Source of the DNA: a virus
Virus record (IMG/VR): IMGVR_UViG_3300024239_000355
Location: 1 to 64,000 of that record
DNA length: 64,000 nucleotides
Direction: 5' to 3' (one strand)
A model generated the notes under the pieces. It was not told the DNA's origin, made no database searches, and saw only the letters and a list, made by a program, of their open reading frames with translations. Positions 32,127 to 42,130 of this stretch are shown here, in pieces. The translations under genes were made by a program, and so were the position numbers. The first letter of the stretch is position 1. The number at the start of each line of letters is the position of its first letter.

Positions 32127-32234
32127 TGGCGGTTCCGGCAAGGATTCGAACCTGCGATCTCCACCTGACGCGGTGGCGGGGACGACCAAGTGTTTTGTTC
32201 GGCGCCGAACTCACACCAACTCCCCTACGGAACC
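32127..32234 (-). tRNA. tRNA-like, anticodon GUC, with D-loop insertion
   Basis: Acceptor GGTTCCG / CGGAACC, G, CCA. D-stem GGGG / CCCC encloses about 29 extra nt that form a perfect palindrome gttcggcgccgaac. Anticodon stem CCACC / GGTGG with a short loop GCGTCA. T-arm has an extra T (CCTTGC). Either a novel structure or a damaged gene. Confidence 0.6.
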
Positions 32235-32260
32235 TAACCCATTGATATACAAGGGAAAAT

Positions 32261-32340
32261 TGGCGACTCGTAGGGAATTCGAATCCCTCTGAATATCCGG
32301 AGTGACAATCCGGCGACCACACCTAGCAGTCCCACGAGCC
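32261..32340 (-). tRNA. tRNA-Asp-type, anticodon GUC
   Basis: Acceptor GGCTCGT / ACGAGTC, G, CCA. D-arm GAC...GTC. Anticodon stem CCGGA / TCCGG, loop TTGTCAC. T-arm AGGGA-TTCGAAT-TCCCT. Confidence 0.85.
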
Positions 32341-32512
32341 ATATTTCCAAAAACAAACTCAACAACCACCGTTTCAATGACTACGCTTTTACTCTTCCTC
32401 GAAACCATCGTCAACAAAAATTTTCAATTAAACCAAATATTTCTTCGAAGCTCTTCAACTTATACTTTAACAATACTTCTCCGTTACTGACTTCAAGTCA
32501 GACACGCAGGCA

Positions 32513-32594
32513 ATAAAAAAAGGTCGCTTCCATTTGGAGCGACCTTTATCCCAGAAACCGGGCAATAAAAAAGTCGCTCGGTGGCGACCTTCTT
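32513..32594 (-). terminator. Tandem terminators forming an attenuator before Asp tRNAs
   Basis: T1 GTCGC / GCGAC with TTTTTT (32567-32594), then T2 AAAGGTCGCT / AGCGACCTTT with T7 (32513-32551). The 3' arm of T1 (GAGCGAC) is perfectly complementary to the 5' arm of T2 (GTCGCTC), so a 2:3 antiterminator is possible. Confidence 0.75.
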
Positions 32595-32615
32595 ACGACT
32601 ACGTGCGCAAGTTGA

Positions 32616-32675
32616 TCACCACGAGGTGGTATCCTCGTTGGTATCTCGGTCAGCGGTGTAAGCGCGCATGGTCAT
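32616..32675 (-). CDS. Leader peptide before the Asp tRNA array, 19 aa
   Basis: MTMRAYTADRDTNEDTTSW with a gaagga ribosome-binding site. Holds GAC, GAT, GAT (Asp) and GAG (Glu), plus five ACC codons. Its 3' end overlaps a hairpin (accac / gtggt). Lies between a sigma70-type promoter and the tandem terminators. The rest of 32341-32770 holds no gene. Confidence 0.55.
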   Translation of the reverse strand: MTMRAYTADRDTNEDTTSW

Positions 32676-32742
32676 AACTTCATTCCTTCATTGTTGGGCG
32701 AGCCTGGGTAACAAACGGGTCCAGCAGCCATCGCCACAATCC

Positions 32743-32774
32743 TATTTATACAGAGAGCGCAAAAACGGTGTCAA
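32743..32774 (-). promoter_or_regulatory. Sigma70-type promoter of the Asp tRNA unit
   Basis: Minus strand TTGACA, 18-nt spacer, TATAAA(TAGG), the same -10 form as the two promoters of the Glu unit. Confidence 0.75.
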
Positions 32775-33064
32775 ATAGAATTTTTCAGTTGCGATTCGTG
32801 CATTGCCGACTGCTCACACCAAAACCGTTCGTTAGAACCTACCGTTCGGATAAATGGGTGAAATGCAACCATGGCATCAAACGGATATGTGGGAAGCAAC
32901 TTATGCCGTTCGTTTTCATTAACCAGAACGATCCAATTATCCATTACGCCATATGACGCAACCCCGACAATACATCCCCGAACGATGTTGTTTGGATCAC
33001 CTCCCATTGCAACTTCAACTGCTTCTCCATTCTCGAAGACGGGTTTGCCGCTTTCAATTTTCAT
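32771..33064 (-). CDS. Hypothetical protein, 97 aa
   Basis: ATG 33064 (MKIESGKPVFENGEAVEV). Beta-rich (GCIVGVASYGVMDNWIVLV), SH3-like in appearance. Not recognised. Confidence 0.6.
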   Translation of the reverse strand: MKIESGKPVFENGEAVEVAMGGDPNNIVRGCIVGVASYGVMDNWIVLVNENERHKLLPTYPFDAMVAFHPFIRTVGSNERFWCEQSAMHESQLKNSI

Positions 33065-33090
33065 GATCACTGCATCCTTGAGTTTAACGT

Positions 33091-33318
33091 TTAGACTTCA
33101 AATTCAGGAACGGGTCGGTCTATACAACGTTTTACTTGACGTTGTATCGCAACTGCAAGAACTTCAATTTCGTTCCGGGTCATGTGATCAAGGGGAACGG
33201 ACTTTATATGGGTACCGTCTACCTTGAAAATGATGATGTACTTCCCATCACTGATGATGTTCCGTACTTCAAAACAATCTATTATTGACCCTGGAAAGCC
33301 GGGAAATATTGCGTTCAT
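33091..33318 (-). CDS. Hypothetical protein, 75 aa
   Basis: Small beta-rich protein (GKYIIIFKVDGTHIKSV) ending in a basic helix. Not recognised. Confidence 0.55.
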   Translation of the reverse strand: MNAIFPGFPGSIIDCFEVRNIISDGKYIIIFKVDGTHIKSVPLDHMTRNEIEVLAVAIQRQVKRCIDRPVPEFEV

Positions 33319-33320
33319 GC

Positions 33321-34424
33321 TCACCGCGAATCATTAGGCAGCTTTGTGTAGTGCGTATTTAATCTCATTTTGTATTCTGTTTCCCATATCGAAATAACCG
33401 TATATCCATGCTTTTGCAACATTTGTTCCTTTTTTATGGTATTATCGTACAATTCACCGAACGTTTTTTTATTTCGTTGATTTATATCGTTTCGCGAATA
33501 AACTAATGGGTTGCCATGCCAGTAATCCCCATAATATTCGTATACAGTTTTAGTATGTGGGTCGTATCCATCCACTTTAACAGTCATTTGGGATAATTTT
33601 AGTGTTACTTGTCGATTTTCGTCGGTAATACCATTCATCCGCAACCATTCTAACTCATTTCTAGATGATCGATGATGGCAAAACGGACATCCATGATTTT
33701 GTAAATGATGGGATGGGCGTTGCGTGAAAACGCCATGTTTGCTGCATAATATTGTAACGGGTGTGTATGCATTCGTGTATTGCGTTGATGAATAATCATA
33801 TGTATCTCCGTGGACAGTACGAGCTTCTTTAATGAACTGCTCAGTCGTTTTTTGTGCTTTTTTAGAGCAAATTGGGCATCCAACTCCATGTAGATGGTTG
33901 GATGGGCGTTGTGTAAATATATGTCCTTTCTTACATATAATATTCACATCTGTATTATTATTCACATAAATGGTTGAGGAATAGTCATATGTACCTCCGT
34001 GGACGGCGTGAGCTTCTTTTATGAACTGCTCAGTCGTTTTCGGCAAATCTCCAAAACAATAAGGGCAACCGTGCCCCGATACATGATCATATGGTCTTTG
34101 TTCAAAAATATGATTGGTGTGTTTTATTTTAACTTTCGTTTTTTGATTTTTATATTCTGATAGAGAATAGTCATATGTATCTCCGTGAATGGCACGAGCT
34201 TCTTCAATAAATTGTTCTGTTGTTTTTGGCAAACTTCCGCCGCACATAGGACACCCAATACCCTGTAAGTGGGATGAGGGACGTTGTTCAAACTCGTGAC
34301 TGTGCTGGCATTTGAGTTTAACTTTTTGATGTACACCATTGTATACTACATTGGTGTAATCATATTTGTCTCCGTGAATGGCACGAGCTTCTTCAATGAA
34401 GTCTTCGCGTGTTTTACGTTTCAT
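33321..34424 (-). CDS. Homing endonuclease with four zinc-finger repeats and nuclease domain
   Basis: Four repeats of about 55 aa, each TREDFIEEARAIHGDKYDY-like with a paired Cys knuckle (GCPMC, GCPYC, GCPIC, GCPFC). Then a nuclease domain: RNELEWLRMNGI, VKVDGYDPHTKTVYEYYGD, YWHGNP, consistent with a VSR/EDxHD-type fold. A three-repeat relative lies at 59549. Family knowledge: free-standing endonucleases that spread between phage genomes. Confidence 0.8.
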   Translation of the reverse strand: MKRKTREDFIEEARAIHGDKYDYTNVVYNGVHQKVKLKCQHSHEFEQRPSSHLQGIGCPMCGGSLPKTTEQFIEEARAIHGDTYDYSLSEYKNQKTKVKIKHTNHIFEQRPYDHVSGHGCPYCFGDLPKTTEQFIKEAHAVHGGTYDYSSTIYVNNNTDVNIICKKGHIFTQRPSNHLHGVGCPICSKKAQKTTEQFIKEARTVHGDTYDYSSTQYTNAYTPVTILCSKHGVFTQRPSHHLQNHGCPFCHHRSSRNELEWLRMNGITDENRQVTLKLSQMTVKVDGYDPHTKTVYEYYGDYWHGNPLVYSRNDINQRNKKTFGELYDNTIKKEQMLQKHGYTVISIWETEYKMRLNTHYTKLPNDSR

Positions 34425-34489
34425 ATCTGATACCTCGCAGTTGTATCAGTATTTAGTAACCATGTTAGTTTTACCAACCCTCGGATGGG

Positions 34490-35156
34490 TTAACAAAAGG
34501 AAACGGCGGCGTGTATTGCTTTTATTAGTTCTATTTGGCATCTGAGCATATGTTTCAAATTTTCATACGCCATTTCCTGTTCTGGAAACCGCCGCTGTGC
34601 TGTTTTAATCATAGGTAGGAAATATTTTTCCACCTCTTCAATGTATTGTACTTGTTTTTCGTGTTTGAATACACCGATCATACTAGATATATTATACGAA
34701 CGATCCGCAGGCTTGACAATACTGGCGCGGGGACATCCCGCCATTTCAGCGAAGAAAGTGTCGTAGTCCTTTTCAGGAAACCGTTGCATTTTGGACTTTT
34801 TCGACACCAAATATACCGACCGACCAATCGGGGCGCCATAATCACGGGAAACGTCTTCTTCCGTTACCGAATGGTCTTCAATATCGTCGTGCAGTAGGCT
34901 GGTGGTCAGGGTACCGGGGGCGTCGATTAGCGAACTGCTGATGGTACGGATGAACAGACAAACCCCAACCTGATGATCGGCTTTCGGGGTGATACCATCT
35001 TTCCGAAAACCGCTATTCCGTTGTGTCGTCTCTTCCAGTGCCTTGACCGTTTTGAAGTATTCAGGATCATCGGCGGCTTGACCCAACAGCCAATAACGGG
35101 TAGCGATCAAGCGTTTTTGGAATTTGAGGGCGGCAACGGCTTTCCGGTCTTCCATG
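34490..35156 (-). CDS. HD-domain hydrolase of RelA/SpoT (MESH1) type
   Basis: ATG 35156 has an aaggag ribosome-binding site. H from KADHQVGVC, HD in TTSLLHDDIEDHS, and D in SIVKPADRSYNISSM give the HxxxHD...D metal site of ppGpp hydrolases. At 221 aa there is no synthetase domain, as in MESH1-like small alarmone hydrolases. Predicted to degrade (p)ppGpp and so blunt the stringent response during infection. Confidence 0.75.
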
Positions 35157-35295
35157 TCCGTTCTCCTTTCGAATCTCCTATAGGATGCATGTATTTTTTC
35201 GATTACGCAATATTGTTTCCTAAATTTTATTTTTACCCCACCCATTGACCCATATAACGAAACTGATATTCTAGATAGGTTTGGTGGAGGATTGA

Positions 35296-35589
35296 ATGGC
35301 AGTAACTTTTAAAACGAAAGCTCATCGTGGGCGTGCGCGTCAAGCGTATCGCCGTCGTGGGTATTCGCCGCACTTGAGCTATGCGCAATTGTTGCTGTAT
35401 TACATGCAGTTGATCTTGGAACTATACAACGGTGACAGCGGGTTGAGTTGTGTCAACCCCGACTTTTTCACCCAGGATGAATTGAATGCCCTACATGGGA
35501 TGGCGGTAATGGCTGCGGCACGGATACCCAAAACCGAACAGCAAGAAGTTCGTGGGTTTTTTGATTCGACCCGCCATGAGATTGATTAA
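35296..35589 (+). CDS. Hypothetical protein, 97 aa
   Basis: GGAGG ribosome-binding site. Basic N-terminus (KTKAHRGRARQAYRRRGY) and helical remainder. Not recognised. Confidence 0.65.
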   Translation: MAVTFKTKAHRGRARQAYRRRGYSPHLSYAQLLLYYMQLILELYNGDSGLSCVNPDFFTQDELNALHGMAVMAAARIPKTEQQEVRGFFDSTRHEID

Positions 35590-35613
35590 AAAGGGGAGGG
35601 TTTTTACCCTCCC
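35588..35613. terminator. Bidirectional terminator
   Basis: aggggagggt / accctcccct hairpin between the gene at 35296 and groEL. Confidence 0.75.
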
Positions 35614-35620
35614 CTAATCA

Positions 35621-37848
<2,228 letters not shown>

Positions 37849-37995
37849 GCACAATCCTTTTGTACGAAAATCCGTGTGTCTCGTCCACCGCTTACAAATT
37901 ATGTAAGTTTGTGCGGACCCGGCTCGTGGATGGCAGGATTTTATGGAGGGACGATGGCTAAGATCAATAATTTAATTTAATATGAGTGCGTTGAT

Positions 37996-38001
37996 TAAAT
38001 A
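37996..38001 (+). promoter_or_regulatory. Late-promoter motif
   Basis: ATTAAATAC 29 nt before the ATG at 38031, with a gaaagg ribosome-binding site between. Confidence 0.5.
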
Positions 38002-38030
38002 CTTCATACACAGCGAAAGGTTTTCTTGTC

Positions 38031-38438
38031 ATGCACATACACGAAATTGTTGAGAATGATGGGGTGGGCTGGTTATTTCACGGAACAAGTTTGAGGAATT
38101 TGCAAAGTATTATCGAAACCGGGATCGTCCCGGCTGAACCACCAGACTATTGCTGGCCTGAGTTTGATGACATGCTTGACGATGACGATGACGATGCCGA
38201 TAGTTCGCTTCCACCAGAAGCGTTTGAAAAACGAGCATTTTTTACAGAATCATTTAGAAGTGCATCGGAATACGCGGGAAATTATAATGATGGGATTGTC
38301 CTCCGCGTCCCGTTTGATTGTGCCAATTTTGGCGAGGGAGAAACCGATGAACCTTACTATTTCACGCGGGACACCGTACCGCCATCTGTAATACAAGCAT
38401 TCGTTAATAAGCAATGGATACAAATTTCAGGGTTGTGA
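38031..38438 (+). CDS. Small tagged ADP-ribosyltransferase-like protein, 135 aa
   Basis: Tag MHIHEIVEND, then WLFHGTSLRNLQSIIETGIV (the H-G-T-S ... I-x-x-x-G pattern of RNA 2'-phosphotransferase/PARP-like ARTs) and AFFTESFRSASEYA (F-F-T-x-S). A run of Asp residues lies at about 46-55. Compact size resembles minimal phage ARTs. Confidence 0.7.
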   Translation: MHIHEIVENDGVGWLFHGTSLRNLQSIIETGIVPAEPPDYCWPEFDDMLDDDDDDADSSLPPEAFEKRAFFTESFRSASEYAGNYNDGIVLRVPFDCANFGEGETDEPYYFTRDTVPPSVIQAFVNKQWIQISGL

Positions 38439-38466
38439 TAATAACGGATACGCTATTTGGTTGATT

Positions 38467-38871
38467 TTAAGGCAGTCGGTTACTAAACGTCTTAATGAAA
38501 TCTTCCCACGGGATAGCCCCGCCGACTGCGGGGTTACCTAGGGATTGAACCACCGCGTACCCATCCATTGTATGGAGGAAGCGCCAGGGGTTGTTGTTTT
38601 TGTCGGTGATCTTGATGGCACGACCTTCGTTGAGATCACGGATCATGTCCCATTCTTTGGCTCGTAAGGTACAGCCACCATATTCACTGGGGAATTTGAT
38701 TACTCGGAATGTCAACGTCTTGGACGGTGCCAGTTCCATGAGTTCATCTGCCTCAAGCTCCCGTTTGGTGAGTTCGAGCAAGCCATGTGACGACAGAATT
38801 GCGGCGCCAGACGTGATTTTATCGCGGGTGACTTGGGTATGACCTTGGGGGAGTAAATCTTTGAAACGCAT
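38467..38871 (-). CDS. Hypothetical protein with weak tag, 134 aa
   Basis: MRFKDLLPQG start; alpha/beta body (AIKITDKNNNPWRFLHTM). TAAATA (38877-38882) is 5 nt from the ATG, so a leaderless mRNA is predicted. Not recognised. Confidence 0.6.
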   Translation of the reverse strand: MRFKDLLPQGHTQVTRDKITSGAAILSSHGLLELTKRELEADELMELAPSKTLTFRVIKFPSEYGGCTLRAKEWDMIRDLNEGRAIKITDKNNNPWRFLHTMDGYAVVQSLGNPAVGGAIPWEDFIKTFSNRLP

Positions 38872-38876
38872 GCATG

Positions 38877-38882
38877 TATTTA
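38877..38882 (-). promoter_or_regulatory. Late-promoter motif giving a leaderless mRNA
   Basis: TCTAAATAC with a 5-nt gap to the ATG at 38871; it directly follows a terminator hairpin. Confidence 0.55.
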
Positions 38883-38892
38883 GACAAAAAGA

Positions 38893-38920
38893 AAGGGGCG
38901 CTGGAAACAGCGCCCCTTCG
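38893..38920 (-). terminator. Intrinsic terminator
   Basis: ggggcgctg / cagcgcccc hairpin with T-rich tail after the TAXI-like gene. Confidence 0.85.
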
Positions 38921-38933
38921 CTTTTCCGGTTGA

Positions 38934-39911
38934 TTACCGGTCCAGCGGATCGATACGTGCGTAGTCGGCGTTGATCTTCTTGGCGGCATTGCGGATGGCA
39001 GTGGTTACCGGGTCCAGCATGCCCTTGCCGTTCAGCATGTCCGCGAGGGGCTTGCTGATGCCGATGGCGGAACGCACGGACATGGTGTCGCGGTCGCCCC
39101 AGCCCAGCAGGTTCTTGAACAGCTTGGAGCGGACCTGAACCTTTTCGTACACGCCGTCGTCGTCCAGATCACCGTCGCGAACGGTCGCCAGGGTCATCTT
39201 GGTACCCTTTACGCCCGCAGTCGGGTCCACGTCCTTCTGCATGAAGTCAGAAGTTGGGGAGCCGACGTAGAAAATGCCATCGACTTCATAGGTATTGCCG
39301 TCCTTGGAATTCAGCGCATCCACGCATTCCTTCCACGACCGCTTCTCGACCACCCGGTTGGCAGCGACATCGGCATAGTCGTCTTCCAGCTTGGCGAAAG
39401 CCTGGATTGTCAGAGCGCCGCCCGAATTCTTGCGGACGCACAGATTGCCCTTCTTCTCAAAATCATCGATGTGGTCGAAATTACCACCCTGACGAGTGAT
39501 GAGCAGAACCGGTTCGTCGTAGATATTGGCGACCTTTTCGACCACCGACTTGAAGTCGGTCAGGACGGCAGTGCCATCGGTTTGGTAGACCACGATATGA
39601 CAGGGGTACTGCTGACCACGAAAGGTGACCGGATTTATACCGGTCTTGATGGCGTTGGCACCCTTGATATTGGCGGTGGTGCCATCGGTGGCGATGACAT
39701 TACCACGGAAGCCATTGCTTTCCAGATGGTTGGCGATGGTCTGACCAATCTTCCAGTAGCCGCCGCCTTCTTCACCCGTGCAGATGTTCAGCACGGGGGC
39801 ACCGTTGACCACCTTCAGCGAGTTGTAGGGATTCGACTGCGCCATGGCGGACGTGGCGCCGAGGGCGAGAATGGCGCCCGCGATGGCGCCGAGAAACTTG
39901 ATACTGCGCAT
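38934..39911 (-). CDS. Exported TAXI/TRAP-type solute-binding-like protein
   Basis: ATG 39911 gives a signal peptide (MRSIKFLGAIAGAILALGAT, cut after AMA). Mature part: NICTGEEGGGYWKIGQTIANHL, VIATDGTTANIKGANAI and HIVVYQTDGTAVLTD follow the TAXI-family pattern (S/T-G-x-x-G-x-Y ... T-x-G-S-x-E-N). Family knowledge: periplasmic receptors of TRAP transporters. A lone receptor in a phage is unexpected; it could scavenge a ligand or modify the host surface. Confidence 0.65.
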   Translation of the reverse strand: MRSIKFLGAIAGAILALGATSAMAQSNPYNSLKVVNGAPVLNICTGEEGGGYWKIGQTIANHLESNGFRGNVIATDGTTANIKGANAIKTGINPVTFRGQQYPCHIVVYQTDGTAVLTDFKSVVEKVANIYDEPVLLITRQGGNFDHIDDFEKKGNLCVRKNSGGALTIQAFAKLEDDYADVAANRVVEKRSWKECVDALNSKDGNTYEVDGIFYVGSPTSDFMQKDVDPTAGVKGTKMTLATVRDGDLDDDGVYEKVQVRSKLFKNLLGWGDRDTMSVRSAIGISKPLADMLNGKGMLDPVTTAIRNAAKKINADYARIDPLDR

Positions 39912-40306
39912 GGCTTTTGCTTCTCTCCGGTGACGGGATGTCACTAGATCGGAATAATAGCATGCAATTTTAGGCTGTCAAGTCTGTAATAGGAAGAAAA
40001 GATAGAGAGGGGATAGCTCTAAACAACAAACAATCCAAACTGAAGCGTCTGGATGCCCTTGCGGGTCAATACAAGCTACAACGTGCAACAAACATCCGCC
40101 CGTGACCATAAACAACGAACAGCGGTTTTTGTGTCATGATGACGACGGTCACAAAAGCGTTTGGCGCGAGCCATCTTTGTTGAATAGTAATTGCACAAAT
40201 GCAATTACAGACCTCTCGAACCATAAGTTACGAGAGGTGAGCTTCCTTTCTCTCTATCTCTCTCGATTTGGGGTAGTTGTTCTACACCCGCCTCAATTCT
40301 TGGGGA
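39912..40306. other. Non-coding region with inverted repeats
   Basis: No convincing gene. Perfect inverted repeats: GTAATTGCA / TGCAATTAC (40187-40208) and CCTCTCG / CGAGAGG (40212-40237). Rich in aac/aaa repeats on the plus strand. Candidate for a small RNA or replication/regulatory site. Confidence 0.45.
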
Positions 40307-40879
40307 TTAGATGATCCCTAGCGAACGAAGAAACTCAGCGTCCTCGTTCTCAATCTCGATCTCACTGCGAACATTGAGACTGAGTAACGTATCGTCAATC
40401 TCACGAACGCGCCGAGTAGCATGGAGGTTATGTGCCTCCAAAGCTTCGATGTCCGTCTTCTGAAGAACATTTGCCGTGATGGCTTCTTTACCGTGGTAGT
40501 AACCATCTCGATTCATTTTGGCCCGTTCAGATTCAAGCGACCGGGTGAGATGGTCAAGACCTTCAAATGCCTTGGCTTTATCAACCAATTTCAAGCGGCG
40601 AGTATTGCCACTCACCAATTTGGATTTTTCGGTCAGTAAACCATTGATACCGGTTTGGGCATTGGTAGTGCCAATTGCTTCCCGAATGCTGTATCGAATA
40701 CTCTCAAGGCGTTCAGCCTTTTCGAGGTTTGCAAGAACATCGGTTCTTGCCGCGTCTACGTCAGCAATTGCGTCCGTAACATGTACACTCACTTCGGTCG
40801 TGGAAGTGAGGGAAATTCGCTTCAACGCGTTCTCAATCTCTTTCTGGATCGCGTTGGCTTTGCGAAGGGAAACCTTCAT
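40307..40879 (-). CDS. Helical coiled-coil protein, 190 aa
   Basis: ATG 40879 (MKVSLRKANAIQKEI) with a caggtga ribosome-binding site; a TTTAAATAGG motif upstream. Almost entirely helical, regularly charged. Not recognised; possibly structural. Confidence 0.65.
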   Translation of the reverse strand: MKVSLRKANAIQKEIENALKRISLTSTTEVSVHVTDAIADVDAARTDVLANLEKAERLESIRYSIREAIGTTNAQTGINGLLTEKSKLVSGNTRRLKLVDKAKAFEGLDHLTRSLESERAKMNRDGYYHGKEAITANVLQKTDIEALEAHNLHATRRVREIDDTLLSLNVRSEIEIENEDAEFLRSLGII

Positions 40880-41075
40880 GTGCAAATCACCTGTATTTTG
40901 TTCATAGGTGAACCTATTTAAAATTCGGTTCGTATTCAATAAAGAAATGCGGTAAAAATACGATTTCCAGTTAGTACCGGTTACATTCGCTAATATTTGG
41001 GTCGTTGCCGTCCCATGTCCCCTTGTTGGAGACGGATTTGATCTGGCTTACGCGGGGTAGACGTTTTGAAAATGG

Positions 41076-41099
41076 GGGCGGGAAATTTCCCGCCCCCAC
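41076..41099 (-). terminator. Hairpin terminator
   Basis: tgggggcggg / cccgccccca hairpin after the HTH gene. Confidence 0.7.
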
Positions 41100-41104
41100 A
41101 ATCA

Positions 41105-42055
41105 TCAGAAGATCGGACGACCGTTGATCGCTTTGACAAAACCCTGACGATCTAGTGTCAGCCCATGATGAATCGGCTTCGGTAGAGTCAGTGCGCGGCG
41201 GCGGATAAACTGGACTTTCTTCGAAACGTTGGTAGTCACCGAAACAGCTTCGCCCATTTGTACACCATATGGGTAGGTCAAGCTGAATGCCTGATTATAG
41301 GTCATGTTCAGACGATGCCCAATCTCGCCATAGGTGGCACCGGCTTCGCGCATCAGCTTGGCGGCACAGAACAGGATCACCGACAGCGGAACGTTCAGCT
41401 TCGTCGCAATACGCTTGGGGCTAGAAGTTGCGGTCCACATTTCCTTGAATGCCACAAAAGTTTCGTGGTTTTCGGTAGCCTGAATGGCGCGGCGCCACTG
41501 GGTGACATCTCGATTCCACTTAGATTCCTTGGTGGTCAGCGGCTTGATTTCCGCCGGGAGCATGGTCTTCGACGGATCAGCAATTTTCGGCGTCGGGAGC
41601 GGTTTCTTCTTCACTACCACCGGAGTGATGGTGTTGTTGCGGGTGACAGTCAGCGACGGCGACGGTTGACGGGTCTTGATCAGGTCAAGAATGAGTTGAG
41701 CAGTCGTCGGCGCTGGAACTTTTGCCGCATCGACGGTAATCATGCCACGAATCTGTTTACGTTCTGCCAGCTTGCGCTTGGTGATCCCCTGACGGCTGAT
41801 GATGTTACTGATGTTAGTTTCGCTTTCGTTAAGTACATCAGCGATGTGCTGCATGGTCTTGCCGTCTTCTACCCACAGCTTGCGAATGATGCAAAAGCGA
41901 ATGACGGATTTACCAACCTTCAACATACGAGCGATATTGGCACGCGAAATCTTCTTTGTCCACAGGTTAAGGAACTGAGAATAAACGCGATGTTCACCAA
42001 GTTCCGCGATCTCACGAACCAACCTAGTGTCGTCCTGAGTAATAACTGAAACCAT
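41105..42055 (-). CDS. HTH DNA-binding protein, 316 aa
   Basis: Two sets of similar helix-turn-helix-like segments: ISRANIARMLKVGKSVIRFC with KTMQHIADVLNESETNISNI (residues 36-90), and SPKRIATKLNVPLSVILFCA with ATYGEIGHRLNMTYNQAF (residues 207-258). A Pro/Thr/Lys-rich linker joins them. Likely a duplicated DNA-binding regulator. Downstream of the release-factor gene by 75 nt. Confidence 0.65.
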   Translation of the reverse strand: MVSVITQDDTRLVREIAELGEHRVYSQFLNLWTKKISRANIARMLKVGKSVIRFCIIRKLWVEDGKTMQHIADVLNESETNISNIISRQGITKRKLAERKQIRGMITVDAAKVPAPTTAQLILDLIKTRQPSPSLTVTRNNTITPVVVKKKPLPTPKIADPSKTMLPAEIKPLTTKESKWNRDVTQWRRAIQATENHETFVAFKEMWTATSSPKRIATKLNVPLSVILFCAAKLMREAGATYGEIGHRLNMTYNQAFSLTYPYGVQMGEAVSVTTNVSKKVQFIRRRALTLPKPIHHGLTLDRQGFVKAINGRPIF

Positions 42056-42130
42056 AGTGGGTATGTCCCATCTCTTTCTGACTACGATGCGGCTAAGAAT
42101 TTCATTAACCGCATCGCTTTGTCAAAATTT

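Noticed and set aside
40102-40314. 70-codon plus-strand frame
   Set aside because: No ribosome-binding site, runs through the inverted repeats, no recognisable sequence.
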